From NCBI GenBank assembly GCA_022315425.1, contig JAIUPT010000039.1:496001-560000 (forward strand): a DNA stretch of 64,000 nt. Direction: 5' to 3'. This stretch comes from Pseudevernia furfuracea. Its lineage: Eukaryota; Ascomycota; Lecanoromycetes; Lecanorales; Parmeliaceae. Below, one piece after another: positions 11,193 through 22,845 of this stretch; the first letter of the stretch is position 1, and the number at the start of each line of letters is the position of its first letter. The notes under the pieces are model-generated. The model did no database searches and had not been told where the DNA came from. It was given only the letters and a program-made list of their open reading frames with translations. The position numbers and the translations under genes were made by a program.

Positions 11193-13855
11193 CCAAGGTA
11201 TGAGATGAAGCAGAGCCTGTATGTATGGAGAATTAATGGGATGATCTAGTCATGATTCATCAGATGGGGTATGAAGACCCTGTACTGTCGATCTTTGTGA
11301 TCGGGTTGATACATTTTGATGCAACAAATGTGATGAGATGTAGGATATTTCCGCAATAGGTGACACATTGTGCTTGCTGTTGTGCAATCACACAAGCCAT
11401 AATTTTCGGTTTCAGCTGAGAGAGAGTGCAATACACAGCGGCGGCTACGAAGACCCGAGGTCGGCAGGCCAACATGGCTGAAATCGTCGAGGGACACAGG
11501 TTGGATCTCTAGAATGTCTGATTCCAAGTCATGAAAAGGGCAAAAAGGCGTTTGACTGGGCTGGTGGGGGTGGGGGAAGGGAATAGCAAATTGTTGAACC
11601 TTGGTGATCAGCAGCTCCTGTGGGTCGAGTTCTTAGTGGATCTGACCACTCGTGGGCGTATATGCATTTTTGATAATGCACTGATTATACTTGCCCCGGT
11701 CAAGCACCTAGTTCCACCAGGATCTTCACCGCTCGACAGGTCCTCGTTATCGGATGCTCACCGCCTCGATAGAGGCATCGAGGGGTGCCAGTAGTGATCA
11801 AGCTGTGATGGATCTCCTTTGTACCTCAGAGTTGCAGGAGATGCAGAAGCTGAGAAAACTATCATCATATGGAGGCAATATGCACGGTGGATCACATAAA
11901 CTGCCCGAATCCCTGCTGCGGGACTAAAAATCAAGCCCCGCAATACTCTAGGTAGCCTACCTAGGGAGTGGGGGCACAATCCTCTTCTGAACACCTCAGC
12001 CAGCCACATTAACGTATGATCACTGACCGACACAATGAAGAAAGAAATATCTGATAAGCCTACGGTTAATGAACGAGCTGTCGTTACCGAGCTAATAACG
12101 TTCGTATCGTGGGTAATCCCGACGAGAATAGCCAAGTTGAGGTGAAATGTACGGACCATGAAATTTACCCAGAGTGATGGGTTAGTCGGCTGACACCATC
12201 CTATTTCGCCAGAACCAACACGAGTGGGTTCTGGGAAAGTAGGTGTGTCGTAAGAGTGTATGCCGACTCGGATCGACTTGTCTTTATTGGCTCAGAGTTG
12301 AAATTGCCGTATCCAACAGTAAAGTATGGTTTTCTGGGATCTCTGCGAGTATTCCATCCGAATTCGTGCCCCTTCAGCTTCGTCTCTAAAGTAAGTAGGC
12401 CAACCAAATCTGCATCTTTCTATCGCCATCTTTTCCAAGCATAATGGGGCCAGAAACAAGGCACGAGACTGAAACGTCGCTGGAGTCACAAATCATTTGT
12501 GTCCTTGCCCTGCCTCTACATCTTGGTTGAACTGGTCTCTGGCTTCTCTGTCTCGCCTCACACAACAGTTTGTGAGTAGACATGCCCACAAATGGCTTCG
12601 GCTTCAATAAAGAGGCTTCGATCACGCCTCGCCTTTGCGTACTTCTTCCAGTTTGCATTATCTCTTCCTCAGAATATTCCATTATTGGATCCTCCTCAGG
12701 TTTGTCCTCAGATGGTGGCTTCTACGGAGGTGCACGTAAAGTCCTGAACGCCAAGACTCATATCGGATAACGCCCTGCATACAAAGGCTGAGGCTGCCTT
12801 CCGAAATTAGGGTTAGGGCTTTGTTCGGGACTTTACGTGCAGACCTCCGTAGGTACCTACATCGCACTCACAAACGCCTAAATCGAACCGTTACTAGGTT
12901 GGAAGCACCGTCACTACCGCTGGTAATTTATTATTGCAAAATATGATCGATTATTTCTTTTGTGCGGAGAGGGCATCGATCTCGATTCTGAGAGAAACAC
13001 AGAAACAAGAAAAGCGTGCCAGCGGCGGGGCAGTGGGCTAGCGAGGAGTGAGTGGATGAACGGACCAGAATCATCGTTGCAAAAGAGACCGCGTGGGTCA
13101 TATTTTTGATCTGGACAGGCACCCTGCGCTGGACCGCCAGACCGTCCGCCGGCGGTAGAGGTCTTATTCCCAGTACTAGTATCAATGGACGAGGAGCAGT
13201 TAATGCGCACAATACTGAGAGCGGAGGAGAGAAATCCTAGCATCCTCGATGCGGATAGGGGACTTCTGGTAGATATGATGAGTCTTCGTCCCATCAGCTG
13301 GGCTGGGCCGCCGTTCTCAATTGACCGAGGATTTGCACCGCGCATGGCACCTAGAACGATATCCCCTGTAATGGCGCATGTGGCAGGGGGGGCGGAAACA
13401 GATCGCGTGGCTTTATCTCCTACTAATGACTACAACCTTGCAATCTCGATTCTCTGGGCAAGCCAATCAAGAATCAAGAACCGCGCAAGATTATTTCCGT
13501 TTATCAGCGATCAGCATTCAGCTGGTGTAGGAATACGGGACGGGTTCCTCAAAACCATTATATTTAGAGTACTTTAAAGCCCGAGCCGTACGAGTACATT
13601 AGCCGCCCCTGTGACACGACTCCCGTATCTCCCGTATCTCAAACCCCCCCCCCCCCCACGACATCCTTCTGCCGACCCGCCCTCTCAGCTCACCTAAGGT
13701 ACCACCCTCCCCCAACGGCGCCCATCATGTTTCCCACCTCCCCTTCTCAAACTTTCCTCCAAACTTTTCCCTTTACCTTACACCCATGCATCTGCAAACA
13801 TCAACAACCTTCTGTCCTCCCTGACTCCTGCGCGTCGTAACTTCACCCCACGTCC
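11193..13855. other. Long region without a supported gene
   Basis: Overlapping short frames occur on both strands. The two longest (12914-13345 - and 13185-13577 +) overlap each other, have no recognisable motif and no intron continuation. The region holds a MITE-like inverted repeat (12722-12852) and an 11-13 bp poly-C run near 13647. Just upstream of the membrane-protein gene, 13600-13850 is pyrimidine-rich, as fungal promoters and 5' leaders often are. Confidence 0.45.
12722..12852. repeat. MITE-like inverted repeat enclosing two telomere-type hexamers
   Basis: The left arm, 12722-12744 (CTACGGAGG...GTAAAGTCC), is matched in reverse complement by 12828-12852. The only difference is a two-base insertion. 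The arms enclose about 83 bp, inside which TTAGGGTTAGGG occurs near 12808. Non-coding; size and structure fit a small non-autonomous DNA element. No clear target duplication is visible. Confidence 0.6.
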
Positions 13856-15599
13856 ATGTCTGCAACGGCCCCTGCTCCGCAAGGCCAGGCTGGGTTCGAC
13901 ATTCATGCCGATCAGCGCGGTCGCATCATCGGGACTTCGGTGGCCGTTTTCGTGCTCACCGATTGCTTTGTCGGGTTGAGGCTTTTGTCCCGGAAGCTGG
14001 CCAGGGCTGGGTACTGGGTGAGTGAGAGAGAGCGAGGCCTCGGCCTCATCGCGCGTGGGACCCGTGTTGCGGGAATCGAAACGAAGATTGAAAGATGCGG
14101 GAAACGCTGACTTGTGCGAGTTGTCGGTGCTTTAGTGGGATGATCTGTTGGCTGTTATTGCAATGGTGAGTGAGGATTTCATGGCAACAAGTGGCCGACA
14201 TTAGGACTCATGATTGGTTGGTTGGTTGATGGGGGATAGATCTTCTCGAATATTCTCTGTATCATATGGTTTTGCGGTGGGTGTGCTCTCGGTCTGTTCA
14301 ACGAAGCTGTAGATGGGGACTGACACTGGCACGAAGAGATACCCAACGGCTATGGACGACATATCTATATTTGGCCGATGCTTGAGCGCATTCAGAAAGA
14401 GAGACACTGGCGGAGGGAATTTTTTGTTTTCGAGCTTTTCTTTCATACGGGGATTACGATCTGTAAATTTTCTGTGTGGGTGTTCAAGAATAACCTACTC
14501 GACAGTCGGATACAAGCTGATCTGAATGTGTAGATTAGCGTTCTACTATCGCATTTTCCCCTTCCGCCGGTTTAGAAATATCTTGCTATGGGTTGCCGCT
14601 CTTTCGCTCGCGTACGTCGTGGCGATCGATGTCGCAATCTTATTCCAGTGGTAAGTAGGCCCTCTTGTTCCCCCACATTATGTTAGTCTGAGCTGAAATG
14701 CGTATCTAGTCGCCCGCTACACTATATATGGGATCTGGCGGATCCGACTATGCAAGGGAGCTGCTTCAACATCCACGATTTCTTTATAATCAAGGGCATT
14801 GCGAATGTGGGCATCAACGTAATCATATTTGCTTTGGTAAGCTGCTCATCGAAACCTTGTCAAATTTCGAGTACTAAAGGAAAATAGCCAATCCCGCTTC
14901 TCTGGCGTCTCCGGACAACGCGTATGCAGCAAATCACTTTGACAGCTGTGTTTATACTTGCAGGCTTGTGAGCTCAGTCTTTGAAAGAGTCGAGCTGAAG
15001 CTGCTGATATATATATAGCGTTGTCATTGTTAGTATTGTCTGGATCCTTGTCGTTCCGGATATGACCCAGCCAGACATCACCTGTGAGTACCGATTCATG
15101 TTGGCTTTCTTGTTGTTGAGTTGGCCGATTCTTGAAGCTACAAAACGCTAATTGCCTCTGTCGTCGTCAAGGGGGCAGTGTCGATTTCGGTATCTGGGCT
15201 ACCGTCGAGCCCAATGTCGCCGTCATCTGCGCCTGCATCCCTAGCCTTAGACCCTTGGTCACCGTTCTCAGAAGAGACGTCTTCCAGCATCCGCTCGTTC
15301 AAAAGACTGTCAGATCGACTACTACGAGCGGGTCTTTCTTGAAGCATAAGTGGGGTGGAGGCTCCAAACTTTTGGAAAGTGATGGTCGATTCAGTTGCTT
15401 GGATGAAGGAAGTGATTTGAGGCCACTTGGTCATGGGGTCGAGGTTCGTGGGGGGGAGACCACTCCACGTGAGGAGAGAGATGAGGGCACGGGGACGCGA
15501 ATGCGAATGGAGAATGCTCGGCGGACGGGGATCGAAGTTAGGACTGATGTTGTGGTGGAGACGTCGAAGCGGTTGGTATACAATGATAGGTTATATTGA
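13856..15599 (+). CDS. SAT4/rhodopsin-like integral membrane protein
   Basis: Nine exons: 13856-14017, 14136-14165, 14240-14276, 14337-14475, 14534-14650, 14710-14836, 14888-14967, 15019-15083 and 15172-15599. They join in frame to 394 residues. The order of family landmarks is clear: a first helix (IIGTSVAVFVLTD), WDD after RKLARAGYW, NGYGRHI, a FAYYRIF-like segment (VLAFYYRIFPFRRF), CxP (FQCRPLHYIWD), then further helices and WGSVDFGIWATVEPNVAVI. This matches the large ascomycete family of seven-helix membrane proteins of largely unknown function. The tail after about residue 300 is polar and probably cytosolic. A TGA visible in the unspliced frame at 14321-14323 lies inside the 60-bp intron 3, which has a CTGAC branch point. 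Confidence 0.88.
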
Positions 15600-16421
15600 G
15601 GAAAAAAAAGGTATACGTAATTCAATTCTGGCCTGCGCCTTTCCACTTGGAGAGGCGTTGATCTTGGCGATCTTTGACCATTTATAGTATAAACACATAT
15701 GTCATATCAAGGACTAGCGATCGCATATTTATCGCCGAGGACGGTTCGAGGATGACTGATATCAGTAGCGGCAGTGAAGTACATTGGCATCGACCAGATT
15801 CTTTGTGGGGCATGCAGCTATATCTGGGCCCAGTAGCCCAACTCCACTCTGCGGCAACACATGAACTTGCCCATGAGGTCATCAATTGGTCCCTACATTC
15901 ACGCGTACCGCTCCAACTTTTGGTTCTAAGAAGTTGCTCTCGTCCGTTGACCATGCCTATAGCAAGATTTGAAGCGCACGTCTTCTCTTGGCCTTGAAAG
16001 TGGGAAGTGTACCCAGTATGCGCCATGGACATGGCGAAAAGAGCAGTGCGCGCTCGAGAGTGTTCAAGTCTCCCTGATTTGGCATGACGAGATCTTTACA
16101 GACAGGCATTGAGATTCCTGCTTCCTACTATGCCTATCCCTCCCCAACAAGAGCCTCGATTGTCGTTTCAATTTGCCATGCATTATCGCCCATGGACCGC
16201 AGACTACCCGGACGGCGCAATCAAAGCGAACTCGAAGTCCGCACGGGAACAATGCCCTCCAGAAGCAGGCTCATCGGCGAGTTCTAGAAAAGATCTATGA
16301 GTATGAAACCGGAGGTGTACAGGAGAGAACGCAAAGTATATGTGTTTCCCGCTCACGTGTTTTATATATATATATCCAAAAAAAAACCCGAGTCAGACGG
16401 CCGAGCGAACATATCAGAAAT
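15600..16421. other. Intergenic, no gene supported
   Basis: Several short overlapping frames on both strands, none with motifs or splice continuation. Contains a short (TA)n run near 16365. Confidence 0.4.
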
Positions 16422-17355
16422 TTAGAAAGAGAAGAGTATGATACAAAGGATCCCAAATATGACCCCTTTTCTTGAAGTCCACAACCTTGCCGTACGACAA
16501 AAAGAAAAGCTCAGCTTCGCCATTTGAGTATAATCACCATCCTTCTGATACGTCCACGACAGCAAAACTTCCTGCGTGTCGGTGCCGGAGAATTGCGGGT
16601 ACGGATGACCCCCATAGCAATAGCTAGTGCCGGTTGGCGGGCTAAAGATATTTAGCGTTGGAATAGAACAAGTAGTGCTTGATGAGGTGAATACTGAAGA
16701 CCGATTCTTCTGTAGAAAGATCTTTTTCAATTGTTTCGTCGTCAATTCATTACTATTCTGTTGTTCGTTGTTAGACATCGTCTAGACCGGTTAGGGCTAG
16801 GGTGAAAGGGTGGGTGATGCTTAAAAAAGAGTGCTTTGAATGTTAGTCCTAGGGCAAAAATTCAAATTCTATCTTCTAAGTCAATCGGGGCTTATAATTT
16901 GTCATAGGGTATAGTGAATGAAGAATAGAAAGCATGTAAATCTATGATGAGATTCATGAGGTATAAGATCTCATGGCTATCAAAGAATGATTCTACAAAC
17001 ATGGGATGCATAGAAGGACGCTAGAGCATGTATGGAATGGTCTACACACTCCGACAACGAACCCCCTGTCAAGCAGGGCCGAATATGAGTTTGAAGTCAT
17101 GCTCCAGAGACCAGGCCGATCCGTTATCGTGTCAGAGAATACCATCAGCGTCTGACCTCCAATGTTGCCACCTCCGCCATTATCTCTCGTTACACCGGGA
17201 TAGTCTGAGGCTAGTGCCGAGTATGTAGTATAAGAGAAACTGAGGGTGGAAGCCGGAGTCGCTGAGCTCGCTTGTCGAACTACCAAGGCATCCGAGTCGC
17301 GAGTGAGTATCGAGGTTGTCGCTACAATGACGGCAATGAACTGTTGTGTGAACAC
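16422..17355 (-). pseudogene. Broken secreted-protein gene carrying a MITE-like repeat
   Basis: The upstream part (17355 down to about 17050) encodes a hydrophobic leader, then YPGVTRDNGGGGNIGGQTLM and FSDTITDRPGLWSM. This resembles the N-terminus of fungal secreted proteins with a five-bladed or concanavalin-like fold. The frame then runs into repeat sequence at 17055-16900. A downstream piece (about 16640-16490) encodes YCYGGHPYPQFSGTD and VLLSWTYQKDGDYTQMAKL, the kind of C-terminal strand pair seen in the same type of protein. The middle of the protein is missing. The 5' codon is GTG rather than ATG, so the start may also be lost or lie in an upstream exon. The family assignment is tentative. 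Confidence 0.5.
16900..17055 (+). repeat. MITE-like repeat, copy 1
   Basis: Starts GTCATAGGGTATAGTG and ends TGGTCTACACACTCCGAC. Highly similar to 22391-22544 in the same orientation and to the reverse complement of 33661-33856. Shared core words include ATCTCATGGCTA, TACAAACATG and GACGCTAGA. The two ends form an imperfect terminal inverted repeat (TGTCATAGG against GTGTCTAGG in the other copies). It is inserted in the broken secreted-protein gene. Confidence 0.75.
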
Positions 17356-17359
17356 CCTG

Positions 17360-18419
17360 AAAAGAGATCAATGAAATCAAGCTGCCAAGAGTGCTCTAAG
17401 GAACTTAGTGTTGAGCTTTGTCAAGAAAGATGCAAAAGAATGAGCGCTGTGCAAGAGTCGAGAGCAATGTAATGACAGACAGACAGCGGAGACAGTATTG
17501 AAAGACTGTGAGTCATGAAAAGCAGCATATGTAAGACAAAGCAGGCGCGGAGGTCCAAATGTGACCTCTGAAGCCGGAGACGACCATCGCAATCCTAAGT
17601 GTGGATGTCTCGTATTTCTGAAATGAAGGGGATTACTTTTGAGTCTCCTATGCCTCAACTCTACCTTGGCCCTTGAACGGTGTGTTTCACGAGTTGTGCA
17701 GCACCTCGGTTACTGCAAGCAAATCATGGCTATAGCTACTAGTGAAATTGATAATCGATATCCTCCCACGACCACTTGAGAAAGTTCTCATGCTGCGCAC
17801 GATTGATACTACGACTGATGATTGCCCTCAGAATTTACAGATTCAGTAGTCACAGTACAAGCAAGCACCACTGCCACAATCATTGTCGCCGCAAGCACAA
17901 GCACCACGGTACCACCACATCCACCTGCAACGGAATACAGCTAAGATTTCGAAAATGGCATCGTAGACACAACAAGGAAACCTGTGACGAGCTTGACACA
18001 GGCGACTCGATAAGCTTTGTTGTTATGTCTCATTTATATTAGACGCTAAGCAAAGTACTATTTAAGTGATAGGTTCCTGCAAGCTTCTGGCTTTTCGTTT
18101 GGCTTTTCGTTTTCCCAGATTCATTAACTTCAAACTTGAGAAAAATCATGAAACTTGTTAGCGCTGCCCTACCTAACAATCGAATGGAGTTTATTTAATG
18201 ATTAATATGTTAGGTATCTTTATTGCTCAGTTGCTGTGCCTGCTAAGGCTTCCATATAGGCTCTGTTAGATATCTATACAGTAGTATTAAAAGACGAGTA
18301 TCGACAAAACCAATTTTTTTTCATTTTCATTTTCAGCCAAGCATTACCATCTGCTTCTATACCGTCGAAGCTGCATAACCATCCTCTTTTCAGCAGCATT
18401 CCAAGTCAGACACCTCGGC
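17360..18419. other. Gene-poor stretch with a possible coding fragment
   Basis: Mostly without supported genes. At about 17832-17943 (+) one frame reads DSVVTVQASTTATIIVAAS and then STTVPPHPPATEYS, a Ser/Thr-rich tail typical of fungal secreted proteins, but nothing upstream connects to it. 18050-18330 is AT-rich. Confidence 0.35.
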
Positions 18420-18929
18420 ATGCTACTCACCAATCTCCTCCTCGCCCTCCCAGGCATCGCGACCACCATGGCACAAATCATGCCCGTACCCAGCAACATC
18501 ACCTTCGCCAACAACCCCATTCCCGGCGCCGCCACCACATCTACCACCAATGGCACCTCCTCTTCAAAAGAGTTCGTCAAAACAGCCGCAACATCCGGCC
18601 GCTGCGGCATCCACGTCGTCCAATCCAAATGCCCTCAATCATTCACCGGCATCTACCTTCGCTCCGTCGACTGGAACGGCGATGTTCAATATTCCGGCTG
18701 GTGCCCGAGTACGGTGTGTGCGTGGCCGCTCATCGGCATGGGCGATTTCTTGGCCAGTGTGCAGCAAGGGTATACGACGACTATCAGTTTTAGCCGGCAG
18801 GGCACTGTTAGTCAGGACTCTTGGCTGAATACTGATCCGGACCCAAGATGCCATTTGGGTGCCTGGGCGGATTGTTACAGGCAGTTTGATTGTGGGTATG
18901 CGTGTGAAAAGTTTAGTGTCGCAACGTGA
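18420..18929 (+). CDS. Small secreted cysteine-rich protein (effector-like)
   Basis: Single exon, 169 residues. The N-terminus MLLTNLLLALPGIATTMAQ is a good signal peptide. A Ser/Thr-rich spacer follows, with potential N-glycosylation sites (NIT, NGT). Then comes a compact domain with eight Cys (GRC, SKC, GWC, TVC, PRC, ADC, FDC, YAC), enough for four disulfides, plus several Trp and Tyr. No known fold is recognised. GC-rich codon use contrasts with the AT-rich flanks. Small, secreted, Cys-rich proteins beside RIP-like DNA are often candidate effectors in plant- or insect-associated fungi, but nothing here proves that role. Confidence 0.78.
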   Translation: MLLTNLLLALPGIATTMAQIMPVPSNITFANNPIPGAATTSTTNGTSSSKEFVKTAATSGRCGIHVVQSKCPQSFTGIYLRSVDWNGDVQYSGWCPSTVCAWPLIGMGDFLASVQQGYTTTISFSRQGTVSQDSWLNTDPDPRCHLGAWADCYRQFDCGYACEKFSVAT

Positions 18930-21150
18930 GGTGGGGAGAGAGAGGCCCCGAGGGGGCACGGCGGAGTCGCTCCGGCGACGACAACGTGCTTTCTAGGGCG
19001 CTGTGGGCAGCGTCTTGTGTATAGTGCTTGAGACTATGTGTAATACCTTGTCGTTGATATCTTTAGAGGCTTAGTACTGAAATACTCGATGCTGGGGTGT
19101 GAACCTGCTATCTACTGCAATGCACTAAGCCCCTTCGGGCTGGACCCTTGAGGGCCTTTTTAAGGGAGCAGTTATAACTCTTATAACTTGTCTTTCTTTA
19201 AGCGTGAGTTATTATGCGAGAGTGAATATAGAAGTTATTAAAGAGTGTGTTATAGATATTGCTCTCGTTTTTTCTTTTCTTCTCTTTTAGCTTCGTTTTT
19301 ATCTTCTTCTCGAATCTCGATTTTAAATCGTTTAATAATATTTTAATCATTCTTTAACTAAGAAGAATTATATATCTTTTCGATCGACTTCTTAGTTCTT
19401 ACTCAGGTTAGATCTTTCGTCTATCTTACTAAATATTTACTAACAGTCCGCTTCTCAGAATAATGAACAGGCCAGGGGGAATGGATAACAGCCTCTTTGG
19501 AGCGCAGATACGAGCTATTAGATGGCCAACATCATATGAGCCATAGGCTCATCTTCTGTCATCCCAGACCCCTCGCTGTGACTCCCTTGTACACTATCGT
19601 TGCAGCTAGAAATTACATGTCGACTTAATCTCCGCTATGGCAGTGCTTTACTTAGCGCCTAGCATCAGTGCTTCCATGCAGAGGCTGGATACACAAGCTG
19701 ATAGTGTCAAAAAGCGGCCATCGTAAAACCCCAAGAGAGTATGTGTGATCGCGTTCGTCACCCAAAGATTTGTCAGAAGCTTGGCAACGAATGCTGGTGG
19801 GACAATCTCAATAACTCTGAACATATCACAGGGGAGCGTAACTGCTGTACAAGTCTAACGGGGTACTTCAAGCTCTGTTGAATGTTCCTCCCCCCTCAGT
19901 TCTTGCCTGGTTCGTACCATCAAGTCCTCTTCTTCTACCGGCAGCTCATATCTCTCCCCTTCGTTTCCCATCTCAACTATCCCAACCCTCCATCATACAT
20001 CTACCTCACCTTCCTCCTCGTCCTTCTCATCCTCCTCGTTCTCTTCATCCTCTTCGTCCTCATCATCCTCCTTCTTCAGATACCTCGGCAGCATAGGCTG
20101 GCAAGAGTGGGCTGAGTTGCGGGCATCGGGCAAAACCTCACCACACCACATCCTTCTGGACAAGTCTCGCGCGCCAAGATCTGTCAGTCAGTCGATCAAT
20201 GACGTGTTTCTGGCACAGTTCAGCCGTCTAGATCGCTATGTGCAGGGAGTGCAGTCGATGTTCCGTTCCAGACCAAAAAAATTTCATTTGCCCCCCGGAA
20301 CCGAGGTTCTGCCCAATTTTTGGAAGGTTGGAAGGTGATGATGGAGACAAAGCAGGAGAGTCGCATATAACGGTCGCCCTATCGTTTTTCCTTCTCTACA
20401 TATATACATACATATATATACTGCTGTTTGCAATGTGTTGATCAGCTCATTGATATCAAAGCCCCTCCAAGTATTTGCGCTGCGCAGCACGTAAATTCCG
20501 CCTGCAAGTGCTTTTTATATAGGAGAGACTTCAGCTACTCTAAGTCATATTCAAATAATTCTTCAAATGCTTCTTCAAAAGAACGGCTACCTCTACTCCG
20601 TCTTTCAGCCCTTCCATTCAGCTACTTCCTCACCAAAATGACTCTGCGGTCGGCTCATTTTGGGGGCTTGCTCCCTAGAGAGTTGGTGGGGTAGCTTAGT
20701 CCGGTGGACCTTCTTTGAAATAGAGGGGGGTGTACATGTAGCAAAAGGCGGTGTACACGTAGCAATACCCATTAATTAAGCGAAAGATCTGTTGATAGTT
20801 TGCTAGCCCTCCTTAAATCGAGTCGGCATGGACTAATTGAGTCATGTTAGTCGAGCTCGGGTCAAATACCCAAGCGCTGATTCGATCTGACGTGGCAGCG
20901 ATCTCGGCATTCACCACTACGTAAGTCAACTTCAGAAGGCGTACACCATCTCAGTGACATCGCTGCACCAGCATGAATTGAATCTTGATCCATTTGGGCC
21001 TAGCAAATTCTCCCGGGTGATCGAACTTGTTTCGAAGCTGATAGTGCCAGATATTGGTAATCATGGACCCAAAGCTCAATGAACGTCCATTCCCATAATT
21101 TGCTTGCAGCCATCACGTGTCTAACTCAATTCGTTCCACCTAGCTCCAAT
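18930..21150. other. Intergenic, with an AT-rich RIP-like relic
   Basis: No supported gene. Roughly 19180-19445 is strongly AT-rich with TTATAACT-type words and looks like a decayed repeat relic. 19990-20080 is a pyrimidine-rich low-complexity tract (CCTCxTC repeats) that creates artificial Leu-rich frames. 20395-20425 contains a TATACATA microsatellite. Confidence 0.45.
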
Positions 21151-22167
21151 TTATTCCCCTCTATCCATCCACTCGTGCCACTCAAGCCACTCCTTGCTCC
21201 AAGGCTCGAGCTCTTGAAGCATTGCATCCAACACATCGTTGACTTCTTTACACATTTCCTCCCTCCCAGTCAAAGAAATCTGTGCCCTTGGACAAGCTCG
21301 CGACACCTTCTTGCTCAACAGTCCAAGTCCATCTACGAAACCACGATCACGCCTATTGCCCGCCCAGTAGCCACGCAAGCTTACCCGCCACCACCGCTGA
21401 TGAGACAAGATGAACTGCACAGATATAAGCCCTGGTGGCAAGCGCTCGCAGACAGCCATCCAGGCCTTAAAGAGTTTCTGCATGTCTGAACTGTAGACCC
21501 AATACCCGTCCCCAAACGTGTGAAGTTTGATGCATTTCAGCTGTCTTTGCTGAAGAGGAGACAGCATGCCCATGAACCTCTCCAGGGATGCCGGAGAGTT
21601 GAATTCGAAGGTGTTGCTCGCCAGGAAAACACGATCGAACTCTTGCTCGAGGGACTCTGAAGCGAATCGCAGGTTCAGTGGAGCTCGCTTATCGTACTGA
21701 GTGATGTGACTGTAGGATGCCAAAGTGAAGACATCATGTTCTGCGTTTCCGCAGCGGCAGTACCATCCCTCGTAGCTGAGCTGCCATTTGGTGAGACCCT
21801 CGGCGCGGAGCCACGTATCGCCATACCACTTTCTTTGCAGGTTATACTCGTCGACATAATCTTCGAGCACGATCTTGAATATCTGCTGACGGATTTCGTA
21901 TGGTAGGAATCGAAGGGTACCAAGTCTGGTATTCGCTTGTTTGTCGTCCTTGCTGGCTTCGTTGAACCAACACCGTCGTAATTCGGTCTGCCTTAGGACC
22001 CTTGCTTTGCGCAGACTGGAGCAGGATGGACCTTCGAGGTCAAATGGAATTGTCATGGCAATATCCCTAGTTTTGAGAGTTTTCCTCCACTTGTGAAGGA
22101 CAAGTAGCAGGAGTGAGATGAGATCGGTATACCAGGAGGAGAAACATTCTGATATCTTGGAATGCAT
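21151..22167 (-). CDS. F-box-like / DUF7730-type fungal protein
   Basis: Uninterrupted 338-residue frame. The ATG at 22167 is used because the frame's earlier codon is not ATG. Residues near 85-115 read TLRFLPYEIRQQIFKIVLED, the short helical motif (LP-x-EIR-x-xI) that opens many fungal F-box-like and 2EXR-type proteins. The rest (LNLRFASESLEQEFDRVFL, SNTFEFNSPASLERFMGML) follows the usual pattern of a conserved strand-helix region in that group. In F-box proteins the motif binds Skp1 and the rest selects ubiquitination substrates. Whether this protein does so is not shown. A hydrophobic stretch near the N-terminus (LISLLLLVLH) could be a membrane segment. Confidence 0.75.
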   Translation of the reverse strand: MHSKISECFSSWYTDLISLLLLVLHKWRKTLKTRDIAMTIPFDLEGPSCSSLRKARVLRQTELRRCWFNEASKDDKQANTRLGTLRFLPYEIRQQIFKIVLEDYVDEYNLQRKWYGDTWLRAEGLTKWQLSYEGWYCRCGNAEHDVFTLASYSHITQYDKRAPLNLRFASESLEQEFDRVFLASNTFEFNSPASLERFMGMLSPLQQRQLKCIKLHTFGDGYWVYSSDMQKLFKAWMAVCERLPPGLISVQFILSHQRWWRVSLRGYWAGNRRDRGFVDGLGLLSKKVSRACPRAQISLTGREEMCKEVNDVLDAMLQELEPWSKEWLEWHEWMDRGE

Positions 22168-22390
22168 GCTTGAGAACACTGAGGTTTGTGAGGTGTTTGT
22201 AGGTCTGAGGGTGTAAGAAAGTTGGGCTACCGAGTTTATAATACAGAAATGGGTGTATAGATGTGATGTATATATGTAGTGTGAGGGAGGAGTGTCATTG
22301 TGTCGGAAAAGTGTTGTTGGAACTCAGCAACACGTATTATTTTTTGTGTCATTGGATCATCCGATATATCTGCGAGTAGTGTTCAGTCTC

Positions 22391-22544
22391 TTGTCATAGG
22401 CTGCAGTGGATGAATCATAGATAGCTTGTAGATCTATGGAGGAGGACCATGGATATAAGACCTCATGGCTAACAAAGAACAATACTACAAACATGAGATG
22501 TATGGTGTATGACGCTAGAACATGCATGGAATAGTCTAGACACC
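22391..22544 (+). repeat. MITE-like repeat, copy 2
   Basis: Starts TTGTCATAGGCTGCAGTGG and ends ATAGTCTAGACACC. Same family and orientation as copy 1 (16900-17055). It lies in the region upstream of the F-box-like gene. Confidence 0.7.
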
Positions 22545-22845
22545 TTCAACATCTCTTCCGCTCCCGTCTTAATTATGAAGAGCTCGTAGAGATACACATG
22601 CTCAAAATACAAAGAGGCGCAACAGCCTACAATTTTCTTCTGTCCCAACTTGACTGTTTTGGACGCCCAGCTTTTCTCACTCCGCGTCTTCAATTCGCAA
22701 GCCAAATGTGTATAGCTGTAGGCTATGAAAAGCTTTACGAAATGGGATTGATCTTTCAGGCAGAGAATTGCGACATCCACAGATCTTTGATCGAATAAAC
22801 GGGCCTGAAAATGGAAAAGGCACTTCAGAAGTATTATTATGAGGT

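Noticed and set aside
12914..13577. Overlapping 143-aa (-) and 130-aa (+) frames
   Set aside because: Mutually antisense, no motif, no splice continuation; at most one could be real and nothing favours either.
14321..14323. In-frame TGA suggesting a broken SAT4-like gene
   Set aside because: It lies inside a 60-bp intron with a GTGGGT donor, CTGAC branch point and AAG acceptor; the spliced frame is open.
19882..20115. Leu-rich frame resembling a transmembrane peptide
   Set aside because: Arises from the CCTCxTC pyrimidine tract; no start context or family.
20680..20730. tRNA-like stretch (GGTGGGGTAGCTTAGTCCGG)
   Set aside because: No matching acceptor stem or TpsiC arm downstream.
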